DNA from: Paludibacteraceae bacterium
Lineage (GTDB): Bacteria > Bacteroidota > Bacteroidia > Bacteroidales > Paludibacteraceae
DNA length: 57,767 nucleotides
Assembly: GCA_017558065.1 (NCBI GenBank)
Contig: JAFYWK010000041.1
Span: forward strand, 1 to 57,767
Direction of reading: 5' to 3'
The position numbers were made by a program, and so were the translations under genes. This document shows, piece after piece, positions 1 to 6,850 of this stretch (positions within the stretch are counted from its first letter, which is position 1; each line of letters starts with the position of its first letter). The notes under the pieces are model-generated. The model worked only from the letters and a program-made list of their open reading frames with translations. It did no database searches and had not been told where the DNA came from.

Positions 1-31
1 GTGATGTGACCCCAAAAAGTTGGACGGATTA

Positions 32-820
32 TTAAATTTGATATTTAGATCGATATTGCATAGGACTCATACCCAATCGCAATTTTATTCGATCTTTATT
101 GTAATAGATAATATATTTCTTTAGCTGTCTTTTAAATTCATTTATGCTATCAAACTGATTGGTATACAATAACTCTTTCTTCATTAGTCCAAAAAAGTTT
201 TCCATCATGGCATTATCTAAACAATTACCTTTTCGAGACATGCTTTGAGTTATATGATGTCTTTTTAATAAGTCTTGGTATATTCTATGTTGATAATGCC
301 ATCCTTGATCAGAATGTAATATAAGTTGTTCTGTATCTGGGTGCTTTTTGCATGCACGCTTTAGCATTGTAGTTACCATTTTTAGGTTTGGGCTATCAGA
401 TATGCAGTAGCTTATTATCTCACCATTCCACATGTCTAAAATAGGCGACAGATAGCATTTCTTGCCTTTTATATCCACTTGCGTAACATCTGTACTCCAT
501 TTTTGATTTGGTTTTTCTGCAGCAAACTGTCTATCTAATATATTCGGAGCAACCTTCCCTACGCAGCCCTTATAAGAATGATAGTGAACACGGCGTTGTT
601 TGGCCATTAAACCTTCTTCTTGCATTAGACGGGCAACCACTTTTCGATTAATAACTTCTCCGTTGGCACGCAGCGTTAACCACACACGTCGATAACCATA
701 TCGCTCTTTATGTTGACTAAAGATGTGGTGTATTTGCTTACGAGTGGTATAGTATTTATCAGGTCGATCCTTGGCGTGATAATAGTATGTGGCACGTTTC
801 ATCCCACTAACCTGAAGCAA
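32..820 (-). CDS. IS150-type transposase OrfB (DDE integrase core)
   Basis: This is the catalytic half of the IS3-family transposase. The rve-type core shows the acidic triad: Asp in TDVTQ, Asp in HSDQG and Glu in MMENF. Exactly 35 residues separate the last two, the DD(35)E spacing. An HTH_21-like segment (YGYRR) lies near the N-terminus. The start given is the first ATG, but the frame is open upstream to the slippery run at 913-919. The true product is therefore probably an OrfAB fusion of about 454 residues: 161 from OrfA plus 293 from this frame. The family cuts the donor and forms a circular intermediate. Confidence 0.93.
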   Translation of the reverse strand: MLQVSGMKRATYYYHAKDRPDKYYTTRKQIHHIFSQHKERYGYRRVWLTLRANGEVINRKVVARLMQEEGLMAKQRRVHYHSYKGCVGKVAPNILDRQFAAEKPNQKWSTDVTQVDIKGKKCYLSPILDMWNGEIISYCISDSPNLKMVTTMLKRACKKHPDTEQLILHSDQGWHYQHRIYQDLLKRHHITQSMSRKGNCLDNAMMENFFGLMKKELLYTNQFDSINEFKRQLKKYIIYYNKDRIKLRLGMSPMQYRSKYQI

Positions 821-858
821 AGCTTCAAGGCTATACTCAGGCCTTAATGATTGGATGA

Positions 859-1395
859 TTAATGCTTGCTCTTTGGAGAAAGAGATGCTTTTTCTGTCAT
901 TAAGGCCCTCAATTTTTTTAAGTAGGCATTCTCAGCACGGAGTAACTCGTTCTCACGTTGGAGTTTCTCCAGTTCTGTCATAGGTTCTTTCTTCTTTGGG
1001 CGTCCCATAGGAGTATGCTTTATGCCGTGATTTTTACCGTATTTCCTTCCGTACTTAACTTCTTTTAAAGCATCATAACCTTTTCTACGTACTACACTAA
1101 CCCAACAATGTAAAGTAGAGCGTGATACATGATACCTTGCACTAACAACGTGCAAAGGTACATGATTTTTCTCTATTTCACAAACTATCTGACATTTTTC
1201 TTCAAAATTATACTTACAATTGTATGGTAATCGCTGTAATCCAACTATTCCTTCATTCTTAAATAGTTCACACCACACAACTATAACATTTCTTGAAAAT
1301 CCTAAAATCTTAGCAATTCTAGTGGGGGGTACACCACGATTATACATTTTAATTGCCTTTAATTTTTCTTTTAATGAATGCTCCATAAGCGACAC
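859..1395 (-). CDS. IS150-type transposase OrfA (DNA-binding, helix-turn-helix)
   Basis: A 178-residue protein with two helix-turn-helix segments (about residues 10-50 and 65-105), a basic linker around GRPKKK and a C-terminal leucine-zipper-like coiled coil (about 135-162). In IS3 elements OrfA binds the terminal repeats and the zipper mediates multimerisation. The start is GTG at 1395; ATG at 1386 is an alternative. Near its 3' end the codons TTA AAA AAA form an A_AAA_AAA slippery heptamer that leads into the orfB frame. Confidence 0.9.
   Translation of the reverse strand: MSLMEHSLKEKLKAIKMYNRGVPPTRIAKILGFSRNVIVVWCELFKNEGIVGLQRLPYNCKYNFEEKCQIVCEIEKNHVPLHVVSARYHVSRSTLHCWVSVVRRKGYDALKEVKYGRKYGKNHGIKHTPMGRPKKKEPMTELEKLQRENELLRAENAYLKKLRALMTEKASLSPKSKH
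913..919 (-). promoter_or_regulatory. Programmed -1 ribosomal frameshift site (A AAA AAA)
   Basis: On the coding strand seven A occur with zero-frame phase A_AAA_AAA. A -1 slip enters a frame with no stop before the OrfB core. The first residues after the slip continue into the SLRPEYSLEALLQVSG segment typical of the N-terminus of IS150 OrfB. This is the standard expression mode of IS3 elements. A downstream stimulatory structure was not resolved by eye. Confidence 0.85.
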
Positions 1396-1624
1396 TTAGT
1401 TTTGTGTCTAACTTTTGGGGTGCACTTCAAAAGCGGGTCCCTCCTCGAAAGTACAGTCGCATAATGCAGCATATGTTCCAGAACGCTCGCATTGTTTTTG
1501 AAAATACGGCTTCGCCTCATGAATATGCCACTCACTCTTTACTCCCATAAGCAAGCTTCTGTCGTGAGAGTGAGCGACATATTCAATAGATAAATCTATT
1601 ATTTTCAAAAAAATGCTCATTTTT

Positions 1625-1656
1625 CTTGCACATATGCATTTTTTGTTGTACCTTTG
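1625..1656 (+). promoter_or_regulatory. Bacteroidota-type promoter of the leader RNA
   Basis: A -33 CTTG (1625-1628), a 20-bp spacer and a -7 TACCTTTG (1649-1656). Spacing and sequence match the promoters of rplM, dxs, metK and others in this window. Confidence 0.8.
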
Positions 1657-1668
1657 CAGCGGAATCAA

Positions 1669-1728
1669 ATGAAAACGGTTAAGACACTCCACTTTGATGC
1701 GATTAACACTATGTATATTAGCGCATAA
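1669..1728 (+). CDS. Putative 19-residue leader peptide
   Basis: The ORF starts with ATG about 13 nt after the -7 element, so it is nearly leaderless, and ends in TAA. The product begins MKTVKTLHFDA. There is no run of a single amino acid that would point to a particular biosynthetic attenuator. Support is positional only: immediately after a good promoter, one arm of the long stem inside the ORF, a terminator 50 nt beyond its stop. It could be a chance ORF in a structured RNA. Confidence 0.35.
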   Translation: MKTVKTLHFDAINTMYISA

Positions 1729-1780
1729 CGCGATTTTGGCGACCCTTACTGGGTTGGAGTGTTTGTGTGTGTGTCTTAGG

Positions 1781-1809
1781 GCGACAGGTGACAACTGTCG
1801 TCTTTTTTT
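1781..1809 (+). terminator. Intrinsic terminator of the leader RNA
   Basis: A CGACAG/CTGTCG stem with a 7-nt loop is followed by TC and seven T on the plus strand. Confidence 0.75.
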
Positions 1810-1945
1810 GTTTTGATAACCTGAGGTTAATTGTGCACTTTTATTGTTTAGACGAGCATAGGTACACTATGCCGTCTGTGGGTGTTTTATATATAGGAGC
1901 GCGCACATACGCGCGAAGCGATACAATGGCGGCGCAGCCGCAAGA

Positions 1946-1978
1946 AAGTGATCTTTGACATGTTGGTATATTTGGATT
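1946..1978 (+). repeat. Diverged copy of the boxA-like repeat tail
   Basis: AAGTGATCTTTGACAT followed by TATTTGGATT matches the 3' part of the repeats at 3828-3963 and 6751-6850. The GATCTTTGACA core resembles rrn boxA antitermination sequences. No gene follows closely. Confidence 0.55.
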
Positions 1979-2259
1979 CTCGACGGAAATAGTAGGTGAA
2001 TATTTTTTTCATACAAAAATACGCTCGCGATGCGAGCTGCAAAAATAATTAAAAATATTCCAATGATTATTGTTTAAGACAATTTTTGTCAAATCATTGT
2101 CAATTTTTGTCAATTTCAGGGAGTTTAGTGGTAGTTGAGATATGGGTTCATATCTCTTGTGGCTGCTATCTTGGGCGATTGTGTAAGTAAACTTCCCCAT
2201 CGACCAATCTATCATCCACTATCGTAGCATGCTGCTACTCACTACCACTATTTTAGTAT

Positions 2260-2335
2260 GTCCTTCGGAACTTTTCACAGTCCTTCGGAACTTTTTACAG
2301 TCCTACGGAACTTTCGATGTCCTTTGGAAAGTTGC
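2260..2335. repeat. 20-bp tandem repeat, about four units
   Basis: The unit GTCCTTCGGAACTTTTCACA is repeated at 2260, 2280, 2300 and 2319, with increasing divergence. Each unit can fold into a mini-hairpin around TTCG (TCC-TTCG-GGA-like). No coding function is visible. Confidence 0.8.
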
Positions 2336-2343
2336 AAGGAAAT

Positions 2344-2370
2344 AAAAAGTGTAAAATCCAAATATATCAA
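2344..2370 (-). repeat. Inverted copy of a 27-bp motif (partner at 3934-3960)
   Basis: The reverse complement of this segment matches 3934-3960 at 26 of 27 positions (TTGAYATATTTGGATTTTAC...). The two copies bracket the YhcG nuclease gene in inverted orientation. Confidence 0.7.
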
Positions 2371-2399
2371 TGCATCAGAGAGTGTTGCGCGGCAAAGTC

Positions 2400-2448
2400 G
2401 CTGGAGGTGAGAGGTGAGAGGTGAGAGGCGAGAGGTGAGAGGCGAGAA
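2400..2448. repeat. GAGGYGAGAGG-type microsatellite
   Basis: Six or more degenerate units of GGTGAGA/GGCGAGA. It is the same motif family as the repeats at 20341-20476, 21254, 21805, 25573, 26991, 27165, 31289 and 31375. Confidence 0.8.
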
Positions 2449-2736
2449 TATTATCGCTTTGTTGCGATAGACAAGAAACAAGATAAACAACATACCCCCG
2501 AAAGGGAGAAAGAAAAACAGTTGTTTCTATTTTGGAAAAAAGTGTAAAGATAAAAATAAAACCAAACGCTATATATATTTAGTTAGAACGACGAGTGGCA
2601 AAGGAGGAAAAACTACTTGGTGCAGGCCAAACCCTGCCAAAGAAATAAGCAGGCCTCTCACCACCGCATCAGTTTAGTCCTCGGCGCTACCCCGCCGGGC
2701 AACCAAAGAAAGCGAAAAAACGAAGACAACGAAACA

Positions 2737-3780
2737 ATGATAGATAAACTGACATATATTAATTCACAAGATCTGTTTGCAGATGCGAGTGCAATTATTG
2801 AAACGGCAAAAAATATTGCATGCCGTTCAATAAATATAACTCTTGTTCAGCGAAATTGGTTGTTGGGCAAGCGTATCGCTGAGGAGCAATTAGGCGACCA
2901 AACGCGTGAAGAATTATATGGTCAAAAGATTGTTGAGAACCTTGCCAAAGAGTTGACTGAGCAATATGGTAGTGGCTTTGATTTCAGTAGTCTATACAAG
3001 TATATTCGCTTCTATCAGTGTTTCCCAAACATTTTGGACGCGGCGAGTCCAAAATCTTTTTTGCTCACTTGGACACACTACCGAATCCTACTGCAAGTGG
3101 ATGATGCTGTAGCTCGTCAATGGTATGAAAATGAGGCAGCAAAAGAGGTATGGAGCACCAAAACGCTGCAACGTAATATATCTTCGCAGTACTATTACCG
3201 AATGCTTAAGACCCCTGCTCCTGAGAAGGTGAAAGTAGAGATGCAACAGTTGACCCAACCTTTGCAAGACAAGAATGAGTTTATCAAGAATCCTGTTGTA
3301 GCTGAGTTTTTAGGTTTGTCAACCAATACTGACTATACGGAAAGCACATTGGAAAAATCCATTTTGACGAATCTGCAAAAGTTTTTGATGGAATTAGGTA
3401 AAGGATATGCTTTTGTAGCACGCCAACAACATATTCGTACAGAGAAGGAGGATTATTATATTGACTTGGTATTCTACAACTATCTTCTCAAGTGCTTTGT
3501 TCTTATTGATTTGAAAACTACTAAGGTCACTCATCAAGATGTTGGACAGATGGATATGTATGTAAGGATGTATGATGAGTTGAAGAAAGGGACTGATGAT
3601 AACCCTACAATTGGCATTGTTTTGTGTTCCGATACAGATGAAGATATTGCGAGATATTCCATTTTAAAAGGAAACGAGCAATTGTTTGCGACAAAGTACC
3701 AATTGATGTTGCCTTCTAAAGAACAACTTCGAGAAGAGATAGAGCGTCAAAAGATGATATTTAAGTTGCAGCACGAATAA
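2737..3780 (+). CDS. YhcG-family PD-(D/E)XK nuclease domain protein (DUF1016)
   Basis: A 347-residue protein with the DUF1016 N-terminal helical domain (about 1-190; includes the YGQKIVENLAKEL and LTWTHYRILL segments) and a C-terminal PD-(D/E)XK-like domain. The nuclease core shows YYIDLVFYN followed by VLIDLKT, supplying Asp and the DxK pair. The start is placed at ATG 2737, where homology begins; the frame is open upstream but that part reads like repeat-derived sequence. YhcG proteins are standalone nucleases often found next to restriction-modification or other defence genes, but no partner is present here. A repeat copy begins about 50 bp after the stop. Confidence 0.85.
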   Translation: MIDKLTYINSQDLFADASAIIETAKNIACRSINITLVQRNWLLGKRIAEEQLGDQTREELYGQKIVENLAKELTEQYGSGFDFSSLYKYIRFYQCFPNILDAASPKSFLLTWTHYRILLQVDDAVARQWYENEAAKEVWSTKTLQRNISSQYYYRMLKTPAPEKVKVEMQQLTQPLQDKNEFIKNPVVAEFLGLSTNTDYTESTLEKSILTNLQKFLMELGKGYAFVARQQHIRTEKEDYYIDLVFYNYLLKCFVLIDLKTTKVTHQDVGQMDMYVRMYDELKKGTDDNPTIGIVLCSDTDEDIARYSILKGNEQLFATKYQLMLPSKEQLREEIERQKMIFKLQHE

Positions 3781-3827
3781 CCTTGCCGAGCAACCGAAGA
3801 AAACAAAAACAAGAAAAACAAACCCCA

Positions 3828-3963
3828 CCCGAAAGGGAGATGAGGGCATGGGTCATTGGGTTGGCCGTTGCTCACAATATTGGTCAGTTGTTTGCATGCA
3901 AATGCACAGACCAGCAAAGTGATCTTTGACATATTGACATATTTGGATTTTACACTTTTTAGG
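3828..3963 (+). repeat. Cassette-boundary repeat, copy 1 (full length)
   Basis: It begins with CCCGAAAGGGAGATGAGGGC, runs through a conserved ~90-bp body and ends in GTGATCTTTGACATATT and a TATTTGGATTTTACAC tail. The body is nearly identical to 6751-6850, and the first ~60 bp match 5752-5811. The palindromic GCATGC lies in the middle. The GATCTTTGACA core is boxA-like, suggesting derivation from, or function as, an antitermination leader. It sits between the YhcG gene and the DUF4143 ATPase gene. Confidence 0.85.
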
Positions 3964-4046
3964 CGCACTTTTTGTAAAATATTACACTTTTTAGGCGGAC
4001 TTTTTGTAAAATATTACATTTTTCAGGCGCACTTTCTTGCACAATT
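3951..4046. repeat. 32-bp tandem repeat, three units
   Basis: Units at 3951-3982, 3983-4014 and 4015-4046 share TACACTTTTTAGGCG-ACTTT. The first two are almost identical. The third has diverged to contain CTTGCA, which serves as the -33 element of the following promoter, so a tandem duplication has placed repeat DNA inside the ATPase promoter. Confidence 0.85.
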
Positions 4047-4067
4047 CAAAAAAAAGCAGTATCTTTG
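4036..4067 (+). promoter_or_regulatory. Promoter of the DUF4143 ATPase gene
   Basis: A -33 CTTG (4036-4039), a 20-bp spacer and a -7 TATCTTTG (4060-4067). The start codon is 30 bp downstream. Confidence 0.8.
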
Positions 4068-4097
4068 CAGCCAAAATCGATTAATAATCATTGTGAT

Positions 4098-5387
4098 ATG
4101 AAAAGATACGCTCTTGATCAACTAAAAGCATGGAAAGACCAACCTAATCGCAAGCCCTTAATTTTGCAAGGAGCGAGGCAAGTAGGCAAGACATGGCTCA
4201 TGAAGCAGTTTGCAAAAGAATGCTTCGAACACGCGGTGTATATCAACTTCGAGAACAATCAGTTGTTAGCACATCTGTTTGAGAAGGATTTTGATATAGA
4301 TCGCATTCTACTTGAGTTGCAAATCGCCACTCGTGAAACGATTACTCCTAACACATTGTTGCTGTTTGATGAGATACAAGAAGTGAAACGTGGAGTAACT
4401 GCTCTCAAGTATTTCTATGAGCTGCGCCCTGAGCTGCCTATTATTGCTGCTGGTTCACTTTTAGGAATAGCCATGCACCGTGATGATAGTTTTCCTGTTG
4501 GTAAAGTGGACTTTATGACACTTTATCCTCTCTCGTTTTGCGAATTTGCAGAAGCGATGGGAGAAGAGTTGCTAATCAAACAAGTAAAACAACAGAACTG
4601 GAGTCTTATTACTTCACACGCATCTCAATTGGAAGATTTGCTCCGCAAATACTACTATATCGGTGGAATGCCCGAGGTGGTAAATGCTTTTGTTCAGAAT
4701 ACCGATTTTGTACAAGTGCGAACCATTCAGCAAGCTATTCTTGACAGTTACGATCGCGATTTCTCGAAGCATGCGCCTATCAACGAAGTACCACGCATCC
4801 GTATGGTGTGGCGAAGTGTTATAGGACAATTAGCTAAAGAGAACAAGAAGTTTATCTATGGCTTCTTGAAGAAAGGCGCACGCGCCAAAGAATTTGAATT
4901 GGCACTATCTTGGCTACAAGATGCAGGGTTGGTGTATAAAGTGCATCGCACTAAAACTGCTAAACTGCCATTGTCTGCATACGAAGATTTCTCTGCATTC
5001 AAACTCTACCTGTTGGATGTTGGTTTGTTAGGCGCCTTGTCTGGTGTGTCGGAACAAGTACTTTTGCAGAAAAACGAACTGATGTCTGAGTTTAAAGGCG
5101 CTTTGACTGAGCAATATGTGATGCAGCAATTGCGGTGCAACCGCCAAAACATCATTTATTATTGGTCCCAAGAGACTTCGCAAGGCGAGATTGACTTTCT
5201 CGTGCAACAGGGCGACTGCATTTTACCTGTTGAGGTAAAGGCAGAAGACAATCTGCAGGCCAAGAGTTTGAAGTGGTTCGTTGAGAACAACAAAGGTCTG
5301 CATGGTGTGCGTTTCTCCATGTCGGGATATAGGGAACAAGATTGGATAACCAACTATCCTCTATACACAGTCGAGGCAGTTATATAG
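4098..5387 (+). CDS. AAA ATPase with DUF4143 domain
   Basis: A 429-residue protein. The N-terminal AAA_14-type ATPase has Walker A GARQVGKT (about residues 24-31) and Walker B LLLFDEIQ (about 97-104). A winged-helix/DUF4143 region follows, ending in a nuclease-like core (GEIDFLV then VEVKA, about 370-390). The start at ATG 4098 fits the family N-terminus (MKRYALDQLKAWK) and the promoter 30 bp upstream. These ATPases are common single genes in Bacteroidota genomes, and their function is mostly unknown. A good terminator follows, so it is probably monocistronic. Confidence 0.9.
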   Translation: MKRYALDQLKAWKDQPNRKPLILQGARQVGKTWLMKQFAKECFEHAVYINFENNQLLAHLFEKDFDIDRILLELQIATRETITPNTLLLFDEIQEVKRGVTALKYFYELRPELPIIAAGSLLGIAMHRDDSFPVGKVDFMTLYPLSFCEFAEAMGEELLIKQVKQQNWSLITSHASQLEDLLRKYYYIGGMPEVVNAFVQNTDFVQVRTIQQAILDSYDRDFSKHAPINEVPRIRMVWRSVIGQLAKENKKFIYGFLKKGARAKEFELALSWLQDAGLVYKVHRTKTAKLPLSAYEDFSAFKLYLLDVGLLGALSGVSEQVLLQKNELMSEFKGALTEQYVMQQLRCNRQNIIYYWSQETSQGEIDFLVQQGDCILPVEVKAEDNLQAKSLKWFVENNKGLHGVRFSMSGYREQDWITNYPLYTVEAVI

Positions 5388-5429
5388 ATCGCCTGCGACC
5401 AAATCTCGAACATTCTGTTCAATCCAAAT

Positions 5430-5462
5430 GAAATAGGGCTATATGGCTCTATTTCGTTTTTT
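5430..5462 (+). terminator. Intrinsic terminator after the DUF4143 ATPase
   Basis: A GAAATAG/CTATTTC stem (5430-5436 with 5449-5455), extended by inner GC pairs, then GTTTTTT. Confidence 0.85.
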
Positions 5463-5840
5463 CGCTACCAAAATTATAGAATATTATAGAATATTGTCCA
5501 AAATTTTATAACGGCGAATGGAACGGATTGAACCAATTATGCAAGAATTAGTAAAATTAGTTGAATTAGCCGTTTTGAACAACAATTTTGATTAATTTTG
5601 TATAATAAACTGCAATTTTGGGAAAGAGTCCAAATTATGTCAACATTTCAAAGATAATAACAGAAACTACCTATCTGTTTCGCGACTATTAGGCGACCAC
5701 GATAGGACATCTATAGGACTGATATAGGACTTATATAAGAAAGACAAAACAACAACATACCCCCGAAAGGGAGATGAGGGCATGGGTCATTGGGTTGGCC
5801 GTTGCTCACAAAAGAATGAAATAGAGCAATTAGTAACATA
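5463..5840. other. Intergenic stretch ahead of the DUF3800 gene
   Basis: AT-rich sequence with short internal repeats (TATAGAATAT twice near 5475-5500) and a degenerate ATAGGACTNATATAGGAC minisatellite (about 5690-5735). That minisatellite resembles the one flanking the four-helix-bundle gene at 17.4-18.3 kb. Repeat copy 2 follows. No coding frame is credible, and no clear promoter of the standard form was found for the DUF3800 gene. Confidence 0.6.
5752..5811 (+). repeat. Cassette-boundary repeat, copy 2 (5' portion only)
   Basis: It shares AACATACCCCCGAAAGGGAG with 2488-2508, and the following GGGCATGGGTCATTGGG body with copies 1 and 3. It stops at GTTGCTCACA, before the part that carries the GCATGC and boxA-like motif. 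The DUF3800 start codon is 30 bp further on. Confidence 0.85.
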
Positions 5841-6608
5841 ATGCAAAAATATTATTTATACATAGATGAATGTGGTGATCACAACTTGGCGAACTTTGAT
5901 GAGCAGTTTCCGATATTCACTTTGTGTGGAATTATTGTGCGCGATGATAAACGCATGTGGTTGGAGAATGAGATACATACTTTAAAACAAGATTTTTGGG
6001 GTAATCAACATACTATTCTGCATTCACGAGACATTCGGAAATGTCAACGAGGATTTGAGATTTTGTTTGATTTAGATGTAAAAAAGCATTTTTATGAGCG
6101 CATTAATGATATATTAGGAACAGAGGGGGTTTATGTGATTGTAGCATGTGCTATCTTAAAGGAACCATACATCCGTAATTACGGAAAGATGAATGATGTA
6201 TATGCTCAATCTTTATCATTTGTATTAGAGCGAGCAGTATTTTATTTGGATAGCGTAAAAGAGGATGAAGAAGTAGAATTGCATACCGTAGTAGAAATGC
6301 GAGGAAAAAAAGAAGATGAAAAACTACGTACATTCTATATGCAGCTCTTGGATAAAGGAACATATTGGGTTGGTTCAGAACGACTAAAGCAATTTGCAAA
6401 GTCGTTTACACTACTGCCCAAGAAAGCTAATATTGTAGGATTACAGGTGGCTGATTTAGTAGCATATCCAATCACACGACACATATTAGACCCTAATGAG
6501 CCCAATATGGCATACGACATAATAAGGAATAACATTTATACAGAAAACTTGAAACAAATAGGCATAAAAATTATACCGCACGAACAAAAAAAGGACTGCC
6601 AGAACTGA
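5841..6608 (+). CDS. DUF3800 domain-containing protein
   Basis: A 255-residue protein. The DUF3800 hallmarks are an N-terminal YIDECGD motif with two acidic residues (about 6-12), a central ILHSRDIR segment and a C-terminal LQVADLVAYPI motif. The family has an RNase H-like fold and is found in mobile and defence-rich regions; no activity can be assigned from sequence. It stands alone. Its last codons are antisense to the terminator hairpin of the small RNA at 6586-6660, so convergent transcription is expected. Confidence 0.88.
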   Translation: MQKYYLYIDECGDHNLANFDEQFPIFTLCGIIVRDDKRMWLENEIHTLKQDFWGNQHTILHSRDIRKCQRGFEILFDLDVKKHFYERINDILGTEGVYVIVACAILKEPYIRNYGKMNDVYAQSLSFVLERAVFYLDSVKEDEEVELHTVVEMRGKKEDEKLRTFYMQLLDKGTYWVGSERLKQFAKSFTLLPKKANIVGLQVADLVAYPITRHILDPNEPNMAYDIIRNNIYTENLKQIGIKIIPHEQKKDCQN

Positions 6609-6616
6609 CAATCCTT
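6586..6616 (-). terminator. Intrinsic terminator of the 75-nt RNA
   Basis: AAGGACTG (6591-6598) pairs with CAATCCTT (6609-6616), allowing one wobble, with further inner pairs. On the minus strand the stem is followed by seven T. Confidence 0.8.
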
Positions 6617-6660
6617 CCAACCGGGGACACCCCAGTCCATATTCCATAATTGGAATGTTC
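6586..6660 (-). ncRNA. Candidate ~75-nt three-hairpin small RNA
   Basis: A strong minus-strand promoter (6665-6696) drives a short transcript that folds into three adjacent hairpins. ATTCCA/TGGAAT has a 4-nt loop; ACTGGGG/CCCCGGT has a 3-nt loop; a terminator stem of at least 11 bp (AAGGATTGTCA with TGGCAGTCCTT) is followed by seven T on the minus strand. The 3' end overlaps the last ~20 bp of the DUF3800 gene in antisense. There is no ORF of useful length. No known RNA family was recognised. It could be a stand-alone sRNA or an antisense regulator of the neighbouring cassette. Confidence 0.6.
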
Positions 6661-6664
6661 GCTG

Positions 6665-6696
6665 CAAAGGTACTACAAAAAAACGAACTGACCAAA
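6665..6696 (-). promoter_or_regulatory. Strong Bacteroidota promoter of the 75-nt RNA
   Basis: Reading the minus strand: a -33 TTTG in ATTTGGTCAGTT, a 20-bp spacer and a -7 TACCTTTG. The -33 context is almost the same as those of rplM and metK, so high expression is plausible. Confidence 0.8.
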
Positions 6697-6750
6697 TATT
6701 TTGGCAAAAAAGTGCAAATTTTATATAAAAAATGATATAATAACAAAACC

Positions 6751-6850
6751 GAGGGCATGGGTCATTGGGTTGACCGTTGCTCACAATATTGGTCAGTTGT
6801 TTGCATGCAAATGCACAGACCAGCAAAGTGATCTTTGACATATTGATATG
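6751..6850 (+). repeat. Cassette-boundary repeat, copy 3
   Basis: It matches copy 1 over about 90 bp with a single clear substitution (TTGACC for TTGGCC), including GCATGC and the boxA-like GATCTTTGACATATTG. Downstream it is joined to the truncated 3' end of a surface-protein gene on the minus strand, so this copy marks a recombination junction. Confidence 0.85.

Larger units (their letters stand above)
2..1429 (-). mobile_element. IS3-family (IS150-like) insertion sequence, apparently complete
   Basis: The element carries two minus-strand frames, orfA and orfB, between imperfect terminal inverted repeats. The left end (about 2-25) and the reverse complement of the right end (about 1404-1429) share a TGA-GTG start, a run of four C, a run of A and GTT-GAC, as in the IS150 subgroup. 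The frames are coupled by a slippery A7 run at 913-919. The left flank lies outside the window, so a target-site duplication cannot be checked. Intact frames and well-paired ends suggest a recent or still active copy. Confidence 0.9.
1657..1810 (+). ncRNA. Candidate ~150-nt leader/attenuator RNA with a short peptide ORF and terminator
   Basis: The transcript would start near 1663 and end at the terminator at 1781-1809. It carries a 19-codon ORF (1669-1728). A long-range stem pairs ACACTCCA (1684-1691, inside the ORF) with TGGAGTGT (1755-1762), and an outer TAAGAC/GTCTTA helix may extend it. A small ACCC-TTACT-GGGT hairpin sits inside. A peptide ORF overlapping one arm of a stem ahead of a terminator is the layout of a translation-coupled attenuator, but no biosynthetic gene follows. 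It may be an orphaned leader or a stand-alone RNA. No known family was recognised. Confidence 0.45.
1430..2736. other. 1.3-kb repeat-rich stretch with no convincing protein-coding gene
   Basis: No frame here has credible coding character. It contains the promoter/leader-RNA unit (1625-1810), a boxA-like motif (1946-1978), a 20-bp tandem repeat (2260-2335), an inverted copy of a repeat tail (2344-2370), a GGTGAGAGGCGAGA-type microsatellite (2400-2448) and a CCCGAAAGGG motif (2495-2506). The last ~130 bp before the YhcG start hold a purine-rich segment that resembles the sequence just after that gene (about 3783-3820). Confidence 0.6.

Noticed and set aside
1408-1794. Minus-strand 128-codon open frame
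   Set aside because: It runs antisense through the leader RNA and its terminator and has no recognisable domain or signal; composition is not protein-like.
1946-1978. Remnant of an rRNA operon upstream of the repeat
   Set aside because: Only the boxA-like core is shared with rrn leaders; no 16S or tRNA sequence follows any copy.
2260-2335. CRISPR array
   Set aside because: Units are directly adjacent with no spacers and no cas genes are present.
2737-6608. A single multi-gene defence operon
   Set aside because: The three genes have separate upstream regions, at least one own promoter and an intervening terminator, so they are not one transcript.
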